From assembly GCA_030598385.1 (NCBI GenBank), contig JAUVQB010000060.1:1-7448 (forward strand): a stretch of 7,448 bases of DNA, read 5' to 3'. The notes beneath the pieces were generated by a model. That model ran no database searches. It was not told the origin of the DNA and saw only the letters and a program-made list of their open reading frames with translations. The number at the start of each line of letters is the position of its first letter. Within the stretch, counting starts at the first letter, position 1. The stretch comes from Alphaproteobacteria bacterium (GTDB lineage: Bacteria; Pseudomonadota; Alphaproteobacteria; Kiloniellales; JAKSDN01). Below are positions 1 through 7,327 of the stretch, piece by piece. The position numbers and the translations under genes were made by a program.

Positions 1-11
1 GTTGCTTCAAT

Positions 12-40
12 CTGGTCCAAAACCGCTCTAGCCGGTCCAG
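12..40 (-). other. Imperfect hairpin across the ppc stop codon
   Basis: On the minus strand CTGGACC (40-34) can pair with GGACCAG (18-12) with one A-A mismatch, looping out the TAG stop at 30-28. No T-run follows in the 11 nt left in the window, so this is at best a weak 3'-end structure and not a called terminator. Confidence 0.2.
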
Positions 41-2802
41 CCGAGGCCGGCGGCGACGCAGTTGATGGAGAGCAGCAACGGCACCACATCGCCCTTGCGG
101 ATCCCGCCCGCGCCCTTGGATTCGCGGGTGCGCCGGATGAGGCGTACCTGCTCCCGCCCGACCTGGTCGAGCACCGGCAGGCGGCGCGCCATGCGGTCGA
201 GAAAGTTGGGAAAGCGGGTGCCGAGCCGCTTCTCGCCCGTGATGCGGAGCAGGTTGGCACGAGTGCGCTCGAACTCGCTCCGAACCAGGGTGAAGATCTC
301 GTCGCGCAGATCCTCCTCCGGCACCAGCTCGGCATAGCCCCAGGCGATGTCGAGGTCGACCAGCAGCAAAGTCTTTTCCATCTCGTCGATAATCAGCCGG
401 AACAGCGGGAAGGTCTCGAACATGGCCTTGAGCAGCGCCTCGCCGGCCTCCCCGCGCACCTCCAGGAAGCTCTCCAAGGCGCTCCCGGCGCCGAACCAGC
501 CGGTGATCAGGTGGCGGTTCTGGCTCCAGCCGAAGACCCAGGGGATCGCGCGCAGATCGCTAAGGCTGGCGGCCCCGAAACGGCGCGCCGGCCGCGAGCC
601 GATCTTGAGCCGGACCAGTTCCTCCACCGGGCTCGCCGCCTGGTAATAGTCGACCAGCCCCGGGTGCTCGGCGAGCCGCCGGTAGGCCGCATAGGACATG
701 CCGGCCAAGGCTTCCATCGCCTCGTCGAAGTCCGGATTGCGTCCTTGGCCGCCTCTGTCCTCGGTGAGCAGGCTGTGCTCCAGGACGCTGGCCGCGATCA
801 GTTCGAGCTGAAACCGCGCGGTGCCCTTGTTGGCGTACTTGGAGGAGACCACCTCGCCCTGTTCGGTGAGGCGCAGGCGGCCGCGCACCGAGCCCGGCGG
901 CTGGGCGGCGACGGCCCGGCCGGCGGGCACGCCGCCACGGCTGACCGAGCCGCCGCGGCCGTGAAAGAAAGAGACCGGGATGCCGGTCGTCTCGTGCAGC
1001 CGCGCCAGCTTCACCTGGGCCTTCGCCAGCTCCCAATTGGAGCAAAGGAAGCCGCCGTCCTTGTTGGAGTCGGAGTAGCCGATCATCACTTCCTGGGTAC
1101 CGCCCTGGAGCCGCAGGCTGCGCCGCACCACGGGCACGCCGTGCAGCTCCTTGAGGATCGCCGGCGCCTGGCGCAGGTCCTCGATGGTCTCGAACAGCGG
1201 CACGACGGGAAGGGTGCAGCTCTCGGTCCCTTGGGCGTCGGAGAACAGGCCGCCCCACTTGGCCAGCAGATAGACGCCCAACACGTCGGCGGCGGATTCG
1301 GTCATGCTGAGAACGAAGGAGCCGACGGCCTCGCGGTCGAGCCAGGCGCGCATCTCCGCCGTCATGCGGAAGAGACCGAAGGCCTCGGCGGCCTCCGGCG
1401 GCAGCTCCTCGAACTCGGGCAGGCGATCGAGGGGGCGCGTCAGCTCGGCCAGCAGCCAGTCCCGCCAGGCTTGCGAGCGGGCGTCCGGCGGGTCGCCGTC
1501 ATGTCCGAGGCGCCAAATCGCCTGCAGGGTCCGGTTGGTGACCGCCGTGTTCTGCCTGAGATCGAGGCTAACCGTGCGGAAGCCGAAGGCTTCCACCATC
1601 AGCCTGAGGGGCCGGACATGGGCCCGGGCCAGCGCGGCGCAGCCCGAAGCGACGAGCGCCTGCTCGAGCTCCTTCAAGTCCGCGCCGAGGGCCTCGGCGC
1701 TGCGGTAGCCCCAGGAACCGGAGGCGGCGGAACCCGGCGCCGCTTCGCCGAACTCCGCCGCCGTGATGGTGGCATCGAGCCGGCGGCGCATGCAGACCAG
1801 GTACTGGCGAAACACTTCGCCCGGATTGCGGGCCGAAATTTCCGTGCCCTCGCCGCTGTCGTCGAGCCGCTGGGCCAGGACCTTGAGGAAGGCCTTCGGC
1901 ACGGCAACGCCGTGGGCGGCGATACTCAGGCTCCGCACCAATCCATCCAACTGGGCCCGGTAGTGGCGCAGCGCGGTCAGGCGGCAGCGGGCGAGGGTCT
2001 CGCGCGTCACCTCGTTGGTGACGAAGGGGTTGCCGTCCCGGTCGCCGCCGATCCAGGATCCGAATTGGAGGAACGCCGGGACCTCGACGCTGTCCTCCGG
2101 GTAATGGCGCTTTAGCGCCAGCTCCAGCTTGTCGTAAAGCTCGGGCACCCGTTCGAACAAGGTTTCGTGGAAGAAGTGGAGGCCCCAGGCCACCTCCTGC
2201 TCCACCTTCGGCCGCTCCAGGCGGATTTCGCCGGTCAGCCAGAGCAGGTCGATCTCGTTGCCCAGGTCCTGGATCAGGGCCTGGCGCTCGCGCGGCGTCC
2301 AGCGGTCGGACTCGAGCTCCACCAGCAAGCGGTAGATGCGGCGGTGGATCTCCAGCACCGTGACCCGCTTCGCCTCGGTCGGGTGGGCGGTGATGACCGG
2401 GCGGATGCGGGCTTCGGCCAGAACTTGGCGGACCGCTGCGGCCTCCACGCCGGCGGCGGCGGCCCGCGCCAGCACCCGGTCGAAGCTGCCCACAACCTCG
2501 TCGGGGCCGGCCAGCAGCTCGACCCGCCGGCGCTGGCGGGTAAAGGCGTTTTCCTCGGCGATGTTGAGAAGCTGCAGCCAGATCCCCTGGGTCTGCAGGC
2601 CGCGCAGCAGCAGTTCGCGGTCCGGGTCGAGGGAGGCGAGCCCGGTGGTGAAAACCGCCTGGATCTCCGGCTGGCGCGCGCGCAACACGTCGAGCAGCAG
2701 GCCGAAGAGCTGCTCAACCGTGCCTTCGAGGTAGGAGTCTTCCTGCGTCCCGGCCAGCTCGAGCCGGTAGGGCGGCGCCAGCCCGGGTCGCAGCGTCGTC
2801 AT
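28..2802 (-). CDS. ppc: Phosphoenolpyruvate carboxylase
   Basis: A 924-residue cytosolic enzyme that carboxylates phosphoenolpyruvate with bicarbonate to oxaloacetate, the CO2-fixing step of the serine cycle. The open frame runs upstream to 3375, but those extra codons are antisense-frame readings of hprA; I start at the ATG at 2802, which forms an ATGA overlap with the hprA stop. Catalytic landmarks are all present: TAHPTEAKR with His140, FGSWIGGDRDGNPFVT (247-262), DLRQNTAVTNRTL (414-426), VMIGYSDSNKDGG (572-584) with Lys581, FFHGRGGSVSRGG (612-624) with His614 and Arg616, and IPWVFGWSQNRH (753-764). The C-terminus is AAGLGWTG where E. coli has AAGMRNTG. By eye, the E. coli aspartate-inhibitor ligands Lys773 and Asn881 correspond here to Leu814 and Trp922, while Arg587 and Arg832 correspond to Arg622 and Arg874. 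No strong ribosome-binding site precedes the start, consistent with coupled translation. Confidence 0.95.
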   Translation of the reverse strand: MTTLRPGLAPPYRLELAGTQEDSYLEGTVEQLFGLLLDVLRARQPEIQAVFTTGLASLDPDRELLLRGLQTQGIWLQLLNIAEENAFTRQRRRVELLAGPDEVVGSFDRVLARAAAAGVEAAAVRQVLAEARIRPVITAHPTEAKRVTVLEIHRRIYRLLVELESDRWTPRERQALIQDLGNEIDLLWLTGEIRLERPKVEQEVAWGLHFFHETLFERVPELYDKLELALKRHYPEDSVEVPAFLQFGSWIGGDRDGNPFVTNEVTRETLARCRLTALRHYRAQLDGLVRSLSIAAHGVAVPKAFLKVLAQRLDDSGEGTEISARNPGEVFRQYLVCMRRRLDATITAAEFGEAAPGSAASGSWGYRSAEALGADLKELEQALVASGCAALARAHVRPLRLMVEAFGFRTVSLDLRQNTAVTNRTLQAIWRLGHDGDPPDARSQAWRDWLLAELTRPLDRLPEFEELPPEAAEAFGLFRMTAEMRAWLDREAVGSFVLSMTESAADVLGVYLLAKWGGLFSDAQGTESCTLPVVPLFETIEDLRQAPAILKELHGVPVVRRSLRLQGGTQEVMIGYSDSNKDGGFLCSNWELAKAQVKLARLHETTGIPVSFFHGRGGSVSRGGVPAGRAVAAQPPGSVRGRLRLTEQGEVVSSKYANKGTARFQLELIAASVLEHSLLTEDRGGQGRNPDFDEAMEALAGMSYAAYRRLAEHPGLVDYYQAASPVEELVRLKIGSRPARRFGAASLSDLRAIPWVFGWSQNRHLITGWFGAGSALESFLEVRGEAGEALLKAMFETFPLFRLIIDEMEKTLLLVDLDIAWGYAELVPEEDLRDEIFTLVRSEFERTRANLLRITGEKRLGTRFPNFLDRMARRLPVLDQVGREQVRLIRRTRESKGAGGIRKGDVVPLLLSINCVAAGLGWTG
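2799..2802 (-). other. ATGA stop/start overlap, hprA-ppc
   Basis: The hprA TGA and the ppc ATG share bases in a 4-nt ATGA on the minus strand. Only a weak GGGTT precedes it, so ppc translation probably depends on reinitiation after hprA. Confidence 0.85.
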
Positions 2803-3770
2803 GCAACCCGGTCGGGTGGCGACTCGCCGGCGAAAAAGGCCCGAACGTTCTGCGCCACCCGCATGCCCATGGCCACCCGGGTCTCCTCGGTGGCGCTTCC
2901 CAGGTGCGGCAGCAGGACGACGTTCTCGAGGCTGGCGAGCTCCGGCGAGACCTTGGGCTCGAACTCGTAGACATCGAGCCCGGCGCCGGCGATGGTGCCT
3001 GCCTTGAGCGCGGTGACCAGGGCCGCCTCCTCGACGATGTCGCCGCGCGCGGTATTGATGAGAAAGGCGTGCGGCCGCATGATCGACAGGCGCTCCGCAT
3101 TGATCAGGTGCCGGTTTTCGGCTGTGCCCGGGCAATGCAGGGAGACGAAGTCGGCGCGCTCCAGGACCTCCTCGACCGACGAGCAGGATACGGCCCCGAC
3201 CGCGGCCACCGCGTCCGGATCGGCCGGATAGGCATCGTAATAGACGATCTTCATGCCGAAGCCGTAATGGGCGCGGCGCGCCACCGCCTTGCCGATGCGC
3301 CCGAAGCCGACCAGGCCGAGGGTCTTGTCGGTCACCTTGGCACCCATCATGTGGGTCGGCCGCCAGCCGGTCCACTCGCCGGCCCTGAGGTGGCGCTCGC
3401 CCTCGCCGGCGCGGCGCGCCGCCACCAGCAGAAGCGTCATCGCCAGGTCGGCGGTGCAGTCGGTGAGCACGTCGGGCGTATTGGTCACCGTCAGGCTCCG
3501 CGCCTTGGCGGCCTCGACATCGATGTGGTTGAACCCGACGCCGAAGTTGCCGACCAGGCGCGCCTTCAAGGGCTCGGCGCCCATCACCTCGGCGGTGATG
3601 CGGTCGGAAACCGTCGGCAGCACGGCGTCGTAGTCGCGGAATGCCGCCTGCAGTTCCTCAGCCGTGAGCGGACGGTCGTCCGCATTGAGCTGGACGTCGT
3701 AAGTCTCCTGCAAGTGCCGCTCGACCTGCTCCGGCCAGCGGCGGGTGACGAGAATGCGCGCTTCGCTCAT
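2799..3770 (-). CDS. hprA: Hydroxypyruvate reductase / D-glycerate dehydrogenase (Hyphomicrobium type)
   Basis: A 323-residue D-isomer-specific 2-hydroxyacid dehydrogenase, expected to reduce hydroxypyruvate from SgaA to D-glycerate; glyoxylate reduction is a likely side activity. The nucleotide-binding motif is GFGRIG (155-160), and Asp179 in YYDAYP at the end of the next strand predicts NADH over NADPH. Catalytic residues by family pattern are Arg242 (NTARGD), Glu271 (EFEP) and His289 (PHLGSAT). [10 protein letters not shown] (75-84), [14 protein letters not shown] (98-111) and ARRAGEGE (118-125) place it with the GyaR/glycerate dehydrogenase branch. It resembles the crystallised Hyphomicrobium methylovorum enzyme (ARRAGEGE and a tryptophan-rich WxGWxP follow in both) more than Methylobacterium HprA. 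Start and stop both lie in ATGA overlaps with mtkB and ppc, so translation is probably coupled. A generic glyoxylate reductase is possible from sequence alone; position in the operon supports the hydroxypyruvate role. Confidence 0.88.
   Translation of the reverse strand: MSEARILVTRRWPEQVERHLQETYDVQLNADDRPLTAEELQAAFRDYDAVLPTVSDRITAEVMGAEPLKARLVGNFGVGFNHIDVEAAKARSLTVTNTPDVLTDCTADLAMTLLLVAARRAGEGERHLRAGEWTGWRPTHMMGAKVTDKTLGLVGFGRIGKAVARRAHYGFGMKIVYYDAYPADPDAVAAVGAVSCSSVEEVLERADFVSLHCPGTAENRHLINAERLSIMRPHAFLINTARGDIVEEAALVTALKAGTIAGAGLDVYEFEPKVSPELASLENVVLLPHLGSATEETRVAMGMRVAQNVRAFFAGESPPDRVA
3767..3770 (-). other. ATGA stop/start overlap, mtkB-hprA
   Basis: The mtkB TGA and the hprA ATG share bases in a 4-nt ATGA on the minus strand. 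A G-run (GGGG) lies just before it and a further GGGAG lies about 13 nt upstream. The arrangement predicts translational coupling by termination-reinitiation. Confidence 0.85.
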
Positions 3771-4672
3771 GTCCCCGTTCTAAGCTCCCTCTCGTTCAGC
3801 ACCGCCGCCATGGTGGCGCCAAGGTCGGACGGACGTTCGGCGATGACGACGCCCGCGTTTTTCAGGATTTCCACTTTTTCCACGGCGGTTTCGCCGAACG
3901 CCGATATAATGGCCCCGGCATGGCCCATGCGGCGCCCCTTGGGCGCGGTGAGCCCCGCCACGTAGGCGACCACCGGCTTGGTCATGTGGTCGCGCACGAA
4001 CTCCGCCGCCTCGGCCTCCTGGGGGCCGCCGATCTCGCCGATCATCATGACTGCTTTGGTCTCGGGATCTTGCTCGAACAGCTCCAGGATGTCCTTGAAC
4101 GAGCTGCCGTTGATCGGGTCGCCGCCGATGCCGATGCTGGTCGAGACGCCGATGCCCAGATCCTTCATCTGCGAGGCCGCTTCGTAGCCCAGGGTGCCGG
4201 AGCGCCCGACGATGCCCACCGAACCGGGGATGTAAATGTGCCCCGGCATGATGCCCATCATGGCCTTGCCCGGCGAGATCACGCCGGCGCAGTTGGGCCC
4301 GATCAACTGCATGCGGTTTTCCCAACGGTAGCGCCGCATGTAGCGCTTCACCCGGATCATGTCCTGGGCCGGGATGCCGTCGGTGATCGAGACGCTGAGG
4401 CGAATGCCGGCATCCGCCGCTTCCATGATGGAATCGGCCGCGAAGGGCGGCGGCACGAAGACCAGGCTGGCGGTCGCGCCGGTCGCCGCGACGGCTTCCT
4501 TCACGGTGTTGAAGACCGGCAGGCCGAGCACCTCGCCGCCACCCTTGCCGGGGGTCACGCCGCCCACCACCTTGGTGCCGTATTTTATCATCTCCTCGGC
4601 GTGGAAGGCGCCGATGCGGCCGGTGATGCCTTGGACGATCACCGGGGTCTTGTCATCCAGTAGAATGCTCAT
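3767..4672 (-). CDS. mtkB: Malate-CoA ligase (malate thiokinase) alpha subunit
   Basis: The CoA-binding and phosphohistidine subunit of malate-CoA ligase, 301 residues, normal for the SucD/MtkB family. The N-terminal CoA-binding Rossmann domain shows [16 protein letters not shown] (13-28) and GGVTPGKGG (37-45). [11 protein letters not shown] (95-105) and [20 protein letters not shown] (125-144) follow. The ligase domain has [10 protein letters not shown] (156-165), [12 protein letters not shown] (181-192), [12 protein letters not shown] (212-223) and [13 protein letters not shown] (246-258), where His251 is the expected phosphorylated histidine. The GHIYIPG segment (144-150) and overall sequence are closer to Methylobacterium MtkB than to SucD as I recall both. 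The ATG at 4672 is preceded by GAGGT three nt upstream, which overlaps the mtkA stop. The gene ends in an ATGA overlap with hprA. Succinyl-CoA synthetase alpha is the alternative; the serine-cycle neighbours and paired mtkA make it unlikely. Confidence 0.93.
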   Translation of the reverse strand: MSILLDDKTPVIVQGITGRIGAFHAEEMIKYGTKVVGGVTPGKGGGEVLGLPVFNTVKEAVAATGATASLVFVPPPFAADSIMEAADAGIRLSVSITDGIPAQDMIRVKRYMRRYRWENRMQLIGPNCAGVISPGKAMMGIMPGHIYIPGSVGIVGRSGTLGYEAASQMKDLGIGVSTSIGIGGDPINGSSFKDILELFEQDPETKAVMMIGEIGGPQEAEAAEFVRDHMTKPVVAYVAGLTAPKGRRMGHAGAIISAFGETAVEKVEILKNAGVVIAERPSDLGATMAAVLNERELRTGT

Positions 4673-4675
4673 CTG

Positions 4676-4680
4676 ACCTC
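4676..4680 (-). promoter_or_regulatory. mtkB ribosome-binding site overlapping the mtkA stop
   Basis: GAGGT on the minus strand lies 3 nt before the mtkB ATG and shares two bases with the mtkA TGA stop. Ribosomes finishing mtkA would sit over this site, which suits equal production of two subunits that form one complex. Confidence 0.5.
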
Positions 4681-5905
4681 AAGCTCCCGAACCACTGGCC
4701 GAACCACTGGCCGAACCGTTGCCCGAACCGTTCGCCGAGCGGTCCTGCTTCCAGGCCTCGACCACCCGCTCGGCCGCCTCGGCCAGGGTGTTCGCGCGGA
4801 TGATCGGCAGGCCGCTACGGGTGAGGATCTGACGCCCTTCCTCGATGTTCGTGCCCGAAAGACGAACGACCAGGGGCACGTCGACCTGCTCCTTCTCGAG
4901 CGCCTGGACGATGCCCTCGGCGACCCAGTCGCAGCGGTTGATGCCGGCGAAGATGTTGACCAGGATCGCCTCGACCTTGTCGTCCGACAGAACCAGCCGG
5001 AAAGCCTTGGCGACGCGCTCGGGCGTGGCGCCGCCGCCGATGTCGAGAAAGTTGGCGGGCTCGCCGCCGGCATGCTTGATCATGTCCATGGTCGCCATGG
5101 CAAGGCCGGCGCCGTTGACGATGCAGCCGATATTGCCGTCGAGGCCGACATAGCTGAGCCCGCGGTCCTCGGCCTGGGTCTCGCGCGGGTCCTCCTGGGA
5201 CTTGTCGCGCAGCTCAGAGATGTTGGGACGGCGGAACAGCGCGTTGTCGTCGAAGCTCATCTTGGCGTCGAGCGCGAGCAGCCCGCCCTCGTCGGTCACC
5301 ACCAGGGGGTTGATCTCCACCATGGTGGCGTCGAGCTCGCGGAAGGCCCGATAGCAGCCGAGGATGGTGCTCACCGCCTGGGCGGTCAGCTCCGGCTCGA
5401 GGCCAAGGCCGAAGGCCAGCTCGCGGGCCTGGAAGGCCTGCATGCCGACCGCCGGCTCGACGCTGACGCGCAGGATCGACTCGGGGCGTTCCTGGGCGAT
5501 CTCCTCGATCTCCATGCCACCCTCGGCAGACGCCACCACCATAACCCGCTCGGATTTGCGGTCGAGCACGAAGCCGAGATAGATCTCGCGCTGGATCGCC
5601 GCCGCCGCTTCGACGAACAGGCGGTAGACCACCTTGCCGCGCGCGCCGGTCTGATGGGTGACCAGGCGTTTGCCCAGGAGCTCCTCGGCCGCGTCCCAGA
5701 CCTCGTGCTCGTTGGAGCAGACCTTGATGCCGCCGGCCTTGCCGCGGCCGCCGGAATGGATCTGGGCCTTGACGACCCACTGATTGCCGCCGATCTCGGT
5801 CGCCCGGTAGGCGGCCTGCTCGGGGCTGTAGGCCAGGCCGCCGCGCGGCACGGGCACCCCGAAGTCCGCCAGCAGTTCCTTGGCCTGATACTCGTGAATT
5901 TCCAT
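4679..5905 (-). CDS. mtkA: Malate-CoA ligase (malate thiokinase) beta subunit
   Basis: The ATP-grasp subunit of malate-CoA ligase, which with MtkB makes malyl-CoA from malate, CoA and ATP. I place the start at 5905, giving 408 residues, because [12 protein letters not shown] is the usual family N-terminus and AAGGA lies 12 nt upstream. An ATG at 5914 adds only three residues but sits too close to that site, and a further in-frame ATG at 5953 is not supported. Visible motifs are the ATP-binding [16 protein letters not shown] (44-59), the metal-binding EINPL (197-201), [15 protein letters not shown] (211-225), [18 protein letters not shown] (264-281) and [11 protein letters not shown] (317-327). 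The last, with AGIN where succinyl-CoA synthetase SucC has GGIV, matches Methylobacterium MtkA from memory and argues for malate over succinate. The body ends near residue 387 and is followed by an unusual Gly/Ser/Ala/Asn tail (389-408). The stop lies 6 nt before mtkB. Confidence 0.93.
   Translation of the reverse strand: MEIHEYQAKELLADFGVPVPRGGLAYSPEQAAYRATEIGGNQWVVKAQIHSGGRGKAGGIKVCSNEHEVWDAAEELLGKRLVTHQTGARGKVVYRLFVEAAAAIQREIYLGFVLDRKSERVMVVASAEGGMEIEEIAQERPESILRVSVEPAVGMQAFQARELAFGLGLEPELTAQAVSTILGCYRAFRELDATMVEINPLVVTDEGGLLALDAKMSFDDNALFRRPNISELRDKSQEDPRETQAEDRGLSYVGLDGNIGCIVNGAGLAMATMDMIKHAGGEPANFLDIGGGATPERVAKAFRLVLSDDKVEAILVNIFAGINRCDWVAEGIVQALEKEQVDVPLVVRLSGTNIEEGRQILTRSGLPIIRANTLAEAAERVVEAWKQDRSANGSGNGSASGSASGSGA
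4687..4734 (-). repeat. 12-bp tandem repeat, four units, inside the 3' end of mtkA
   Basis: Four consecutive 12-bp units read on the plus strand as CCGAACCACTGG twice (identical), then CCGAACCGTTGC and CCGAACCGTTCG. A more degenerate fifth unit may start at 4735. Each unit encodes four residues of the type G-S-(A/G)-(S/N), so gain or loss of a unit keeps frame. The array makes up most of the low-complexity C-terminal tail of MtkA and ends 14 nt before the mtkB start. Confidence 0.9.
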
Positions 5906-6052
5906 CTCTCTCATGCGTCCTTGTCGCGCATTGGGGTCGCATGCCCGGATCAATCTCCAGGCAAGGGCTGCCTCTTTGGACCACCGCCCACAGGTTCGGG
6001 CGGCGGCCGGGAACGCCCAACGGTCCGTGTAGGACCCCGGGATGACCTGTCG
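5906..6052 (-). promoter_or_regulatory. sgaA-mtkA spacer with three small hairpins
   Basis: This 147-nt spacer is the only sizeable gap inside the block. It holds three inverted repeats: GGTCC/GGACC with a 5-nt loop (6022-6036), CCGCCC/GGGCGG with an 8-nt loop (5984-6003) and AGGCA/TGCCT with a 5-nt loop (5959-5973). None is followed by a T-run on the minus strand, so an intrinsic terminator is not supported. It could hold an internal promoter, an RNA-processing site or a stabilising structure; I see no convincing -35/-10 pair. Confidence 0.4.
5918..5922 (-). promoter_or_regulatory. mtkA ribosome-binding site (decides the start)
   Basis: AAGGA on the minus strand lies 12 nt before the ATG at 5905 but only 3 nt before the in-frame ATG at 5914. 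The spacing favours 5905, which also gives the usual family N-terminus. Confidence 0.5.
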
Positions 6053-7258
6053 TTACACCGCGGCTGCGGCAGGCGCGTTCAGCTCAACCGGCTTGGCGGT
6101 GCCGCGGTAGTACTCCTCGGCGGCGGCCACGCCGCTGCCCGCCTCGATCTCGATGCCGAAGTCGCGCATCGCCATCTCCGAACCCGCCAGCACGGTCAGC
6201 AGCATCAGCTCGTTGAGGTCGCCCAGGTGGCCGATGCGGAACAGCTTGCCTTGCACCTTGCTGAGGCCGACGCCGAGCGAAAGGCCGTAGCGCAGGTAGG
6301 CCAGCTTGGCCACCTCGTTGCCGTCGAAGCCCTCCGGAACCATGATCGCGCTCACCGTATCGGAGTGCCACTTGGGCTCCTTGGCGCAGAGCCTGAGCCC
6401 CCAGGCATCGACCGCCCGGCGCACGCCCTCGGCCATGCGGTGATGGCGCGCAAAGACGTTCTCCAGGCCCTCTTCCAGCAGCATGTCGACCGACACCCTG
6501 AGGCCGCGCAGCATGTGCATGGCCGGGGTATAGGGGAAGAAGCCGTCGACGTTGGCCTTGATGTGATCGGCGAAGTCGAAGTAGCAGCGCCGGCTGGTGG
6601 CCTGCTTGTGGGCTTCCAAGGCCTTCTGGCTGACGCACAGGATGCCGAGGCCGGCCGGCAGCATGAAGCCCTTCTGGGAGCCGCTCACCGCCACGTCGAC
6701 GCCCCACTCGTCCATGCGGAAGTCGATGCTGGCGATCGAGCTGACGCCGTCGACGTAGAGCATGGCCGGGTGGCCGAGGTCGTCGAGCAGGCGGCGCACC
6801 GCGGCAACGTCGCTGGTGACGCCGGTCGCGGTCTCGTTCTGGCAGACCAGCACCGCTTTGATCTCCTGCGCCTTGTCGGCCATCAGATGCTCGGCGTAGA
6901 TCTCCACCGGCACGCCCTCGCCCCACTCGACGTCGACGTCGATCACGTCGAAGCCCTGGCGCTGGCAGAGGTCGATCCAGAGGTGGGAGAACTGGCCGAA
7001 ACGCGAGGCCAGCACCTTGTCGCCCGGCGAGAGCGTGTTGGTCATGGCCGCTTCCCAGGCGCCGGTGCCGGAAGAGGGATAGATGAAGACCTGACCCGAG
7101 TCCGTCTTGAAGACGCGCTTCAGATCCGCAAGCAGCGGCAGCGTGAAGGCCGGCAGGTCCGGCGCGCGCTGGTCCTCCATCGGGCAATCGAGGGCTTGAC
7201 GGATGCGGTGCGGAACGTTGGTCGGTCCTGGAATGAAGATCGGATTGGATCCCGGCAT
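6053..7258 (-). CDS. sgaA: Serine-glyoxylate aminotransferase, PLP-dependent class V
   Basis: A 401-residue cytosolic enzyme that transfers the amino group of L-serine to glyoxylate, giving hydroxypyruvate and glycine; this links the glycine/serine and organic-acid halves of the serine cycle. The N-terminus carries the family's IPGPTNVP stretch (residues 9-16). The cofactor site shows SSGTGAWE (62-69), NETATGV (141-147), YVDGVSS with Asp170, and SGSQKG with Lys196 as the expected Schiff-base lysine. Arg341 in FRIGHLGDLN is the likely substrate-carboxylate arginine. Long stretches match Methylobacterium SgaA from memory, for example GQFSHLWID, GSQKGFMLPAGLG and FFPYTP. Length is normal for the family. 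The ATG at 7258 has a GGGGAG ribosome-binding site 8 nt upstream. It is the first gene of the block and is followed by a 147-nt spacer before mtkA. The fold also includes alanine-glyoxylate transaminases, but the mtkAB/hprA/ppc context favours serine as donor. Confidence 0.95.
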   Translation of the reverse strand: MPGSNPIFIPGPTNVPHRIRQALDCPMEDQRAPDLPAFTLPLLADLKRVFKTDSGQVFIYPSSGTGAWEAAMTNTLSPGDKVLASRFGQFSHLWIDLCQRQGFDVIDVDVEWGEGVPVEIYAEHLMADKAQEIKAVLVCQNETATGVTSDVAAVRRLLDDLGHPAMLYVDGVSSIASIDFRMDEWGVDVAVSGSQKGFMLPAGLGILCVSQKALEAHKQATSRRCYFDFADHIKANVDGFFPYTPAMHMLRGLRVSVDMLLEEGLENVFARHHRMAEGVRRAVDAWGLRLCAKEPKWHSDTVSAIMVPEGFDGNEVAKLAYLRYGLSLGVGLSKVQGKLFRIGHLGDLNELMLLTVLAGSEMAMRDFGIEIEAGSGVAAAEEYYRGTAKPVELNAPAAAAV

Positions 7259-7266
7259 GTCTGGCG

Positions 7267-7272
7267 CTCCCC
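7267..7272 (-). promoter_or_regulatory. sgaA ribosome-binding site
   Basis: GGGGAG on the minus strand ends 8 nt before the ATG at 7258. This is the strongest Shine-Dalgarno-like match of the block and fixes the sgaA start. Confidence 0.7.
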
Positions 7273-7311
7273 TACTCTAAGCGTTGGTCCGAAGGGCTCT
7301 GGTGCAAGCTT

Positions 7312-7327
7312 CACGGCCCGAGCCGTG
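7312..7327. promoter_or_regulatory. Palindrome CACGGC-N4-GCCGTG upstream of sgaA
   Basis: A perfect 6-bp inverted repeat with a 4-nt centre lies about 54-69 nt before the sgaA ATG. In RNA it would form a short stable hairpin with a UCGG loop; in DNA it could be a dimeric regulator site. It lacks a T-run, so it is not a standard terminator. Function is inferred from position only. Confidence 0.35.

Noticed and set aside
511..2115. A 534-codon open frame on the plus strand antisense to ppc
   Set aside because: It lies wholly opposite conserved Ppc motifs, shows no recognisable domain, and is the mirror frame expected from strong third-position G/C bias.
2803..3375. An N-terminal extension of Ppc of 191 residues in the same open frame
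   Set aside because: It overlaps hprA on the same strand in another frame, has an Arg/Gly/Ala-rich composition typical of out-of-frame G+C-rich DNA, and known Ppc proteins begin close to the ATG at 2802.
2904..3965. A 353-codon plus-strand frame opposite hprA and the end of mtkB
   Set aside because: It spans two real genes antisense, is rich in His/Arg/Gly/Ala, and has no motif; explained by codon bias.
3920..4663. A His/Asp-rich plus-strand frame opposite mtkB
   Set aside because: Its composition mirrors the conserved Gly/Ile/Met-rich MtkB codons; no independent support as a gene.
3767..5905. Reading mtkA-mtkB as succinyl-CoA synthetase sucC-sucD
   Set aside because: FAGINRCDW in the beta and GHIYIPG in the alpha subunit fit the malate ligase subfamily, and the neighbours are serine-cycle genes rather than sucA/sucB or mdh.
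5906..5953. A longer mtkA start at the ATG at 5953
   Set aside because: The 16 extra residues do not match the family N-terminus, and AAGGA lies between that ATG and the better start at 5905.
5984..6003. CCGCCC/GGGCGG hairpin as a terminator after sgaA
   Set aside because: No T-run follows on the minus strand, and termination here would cut off the rest of the pathway genes.
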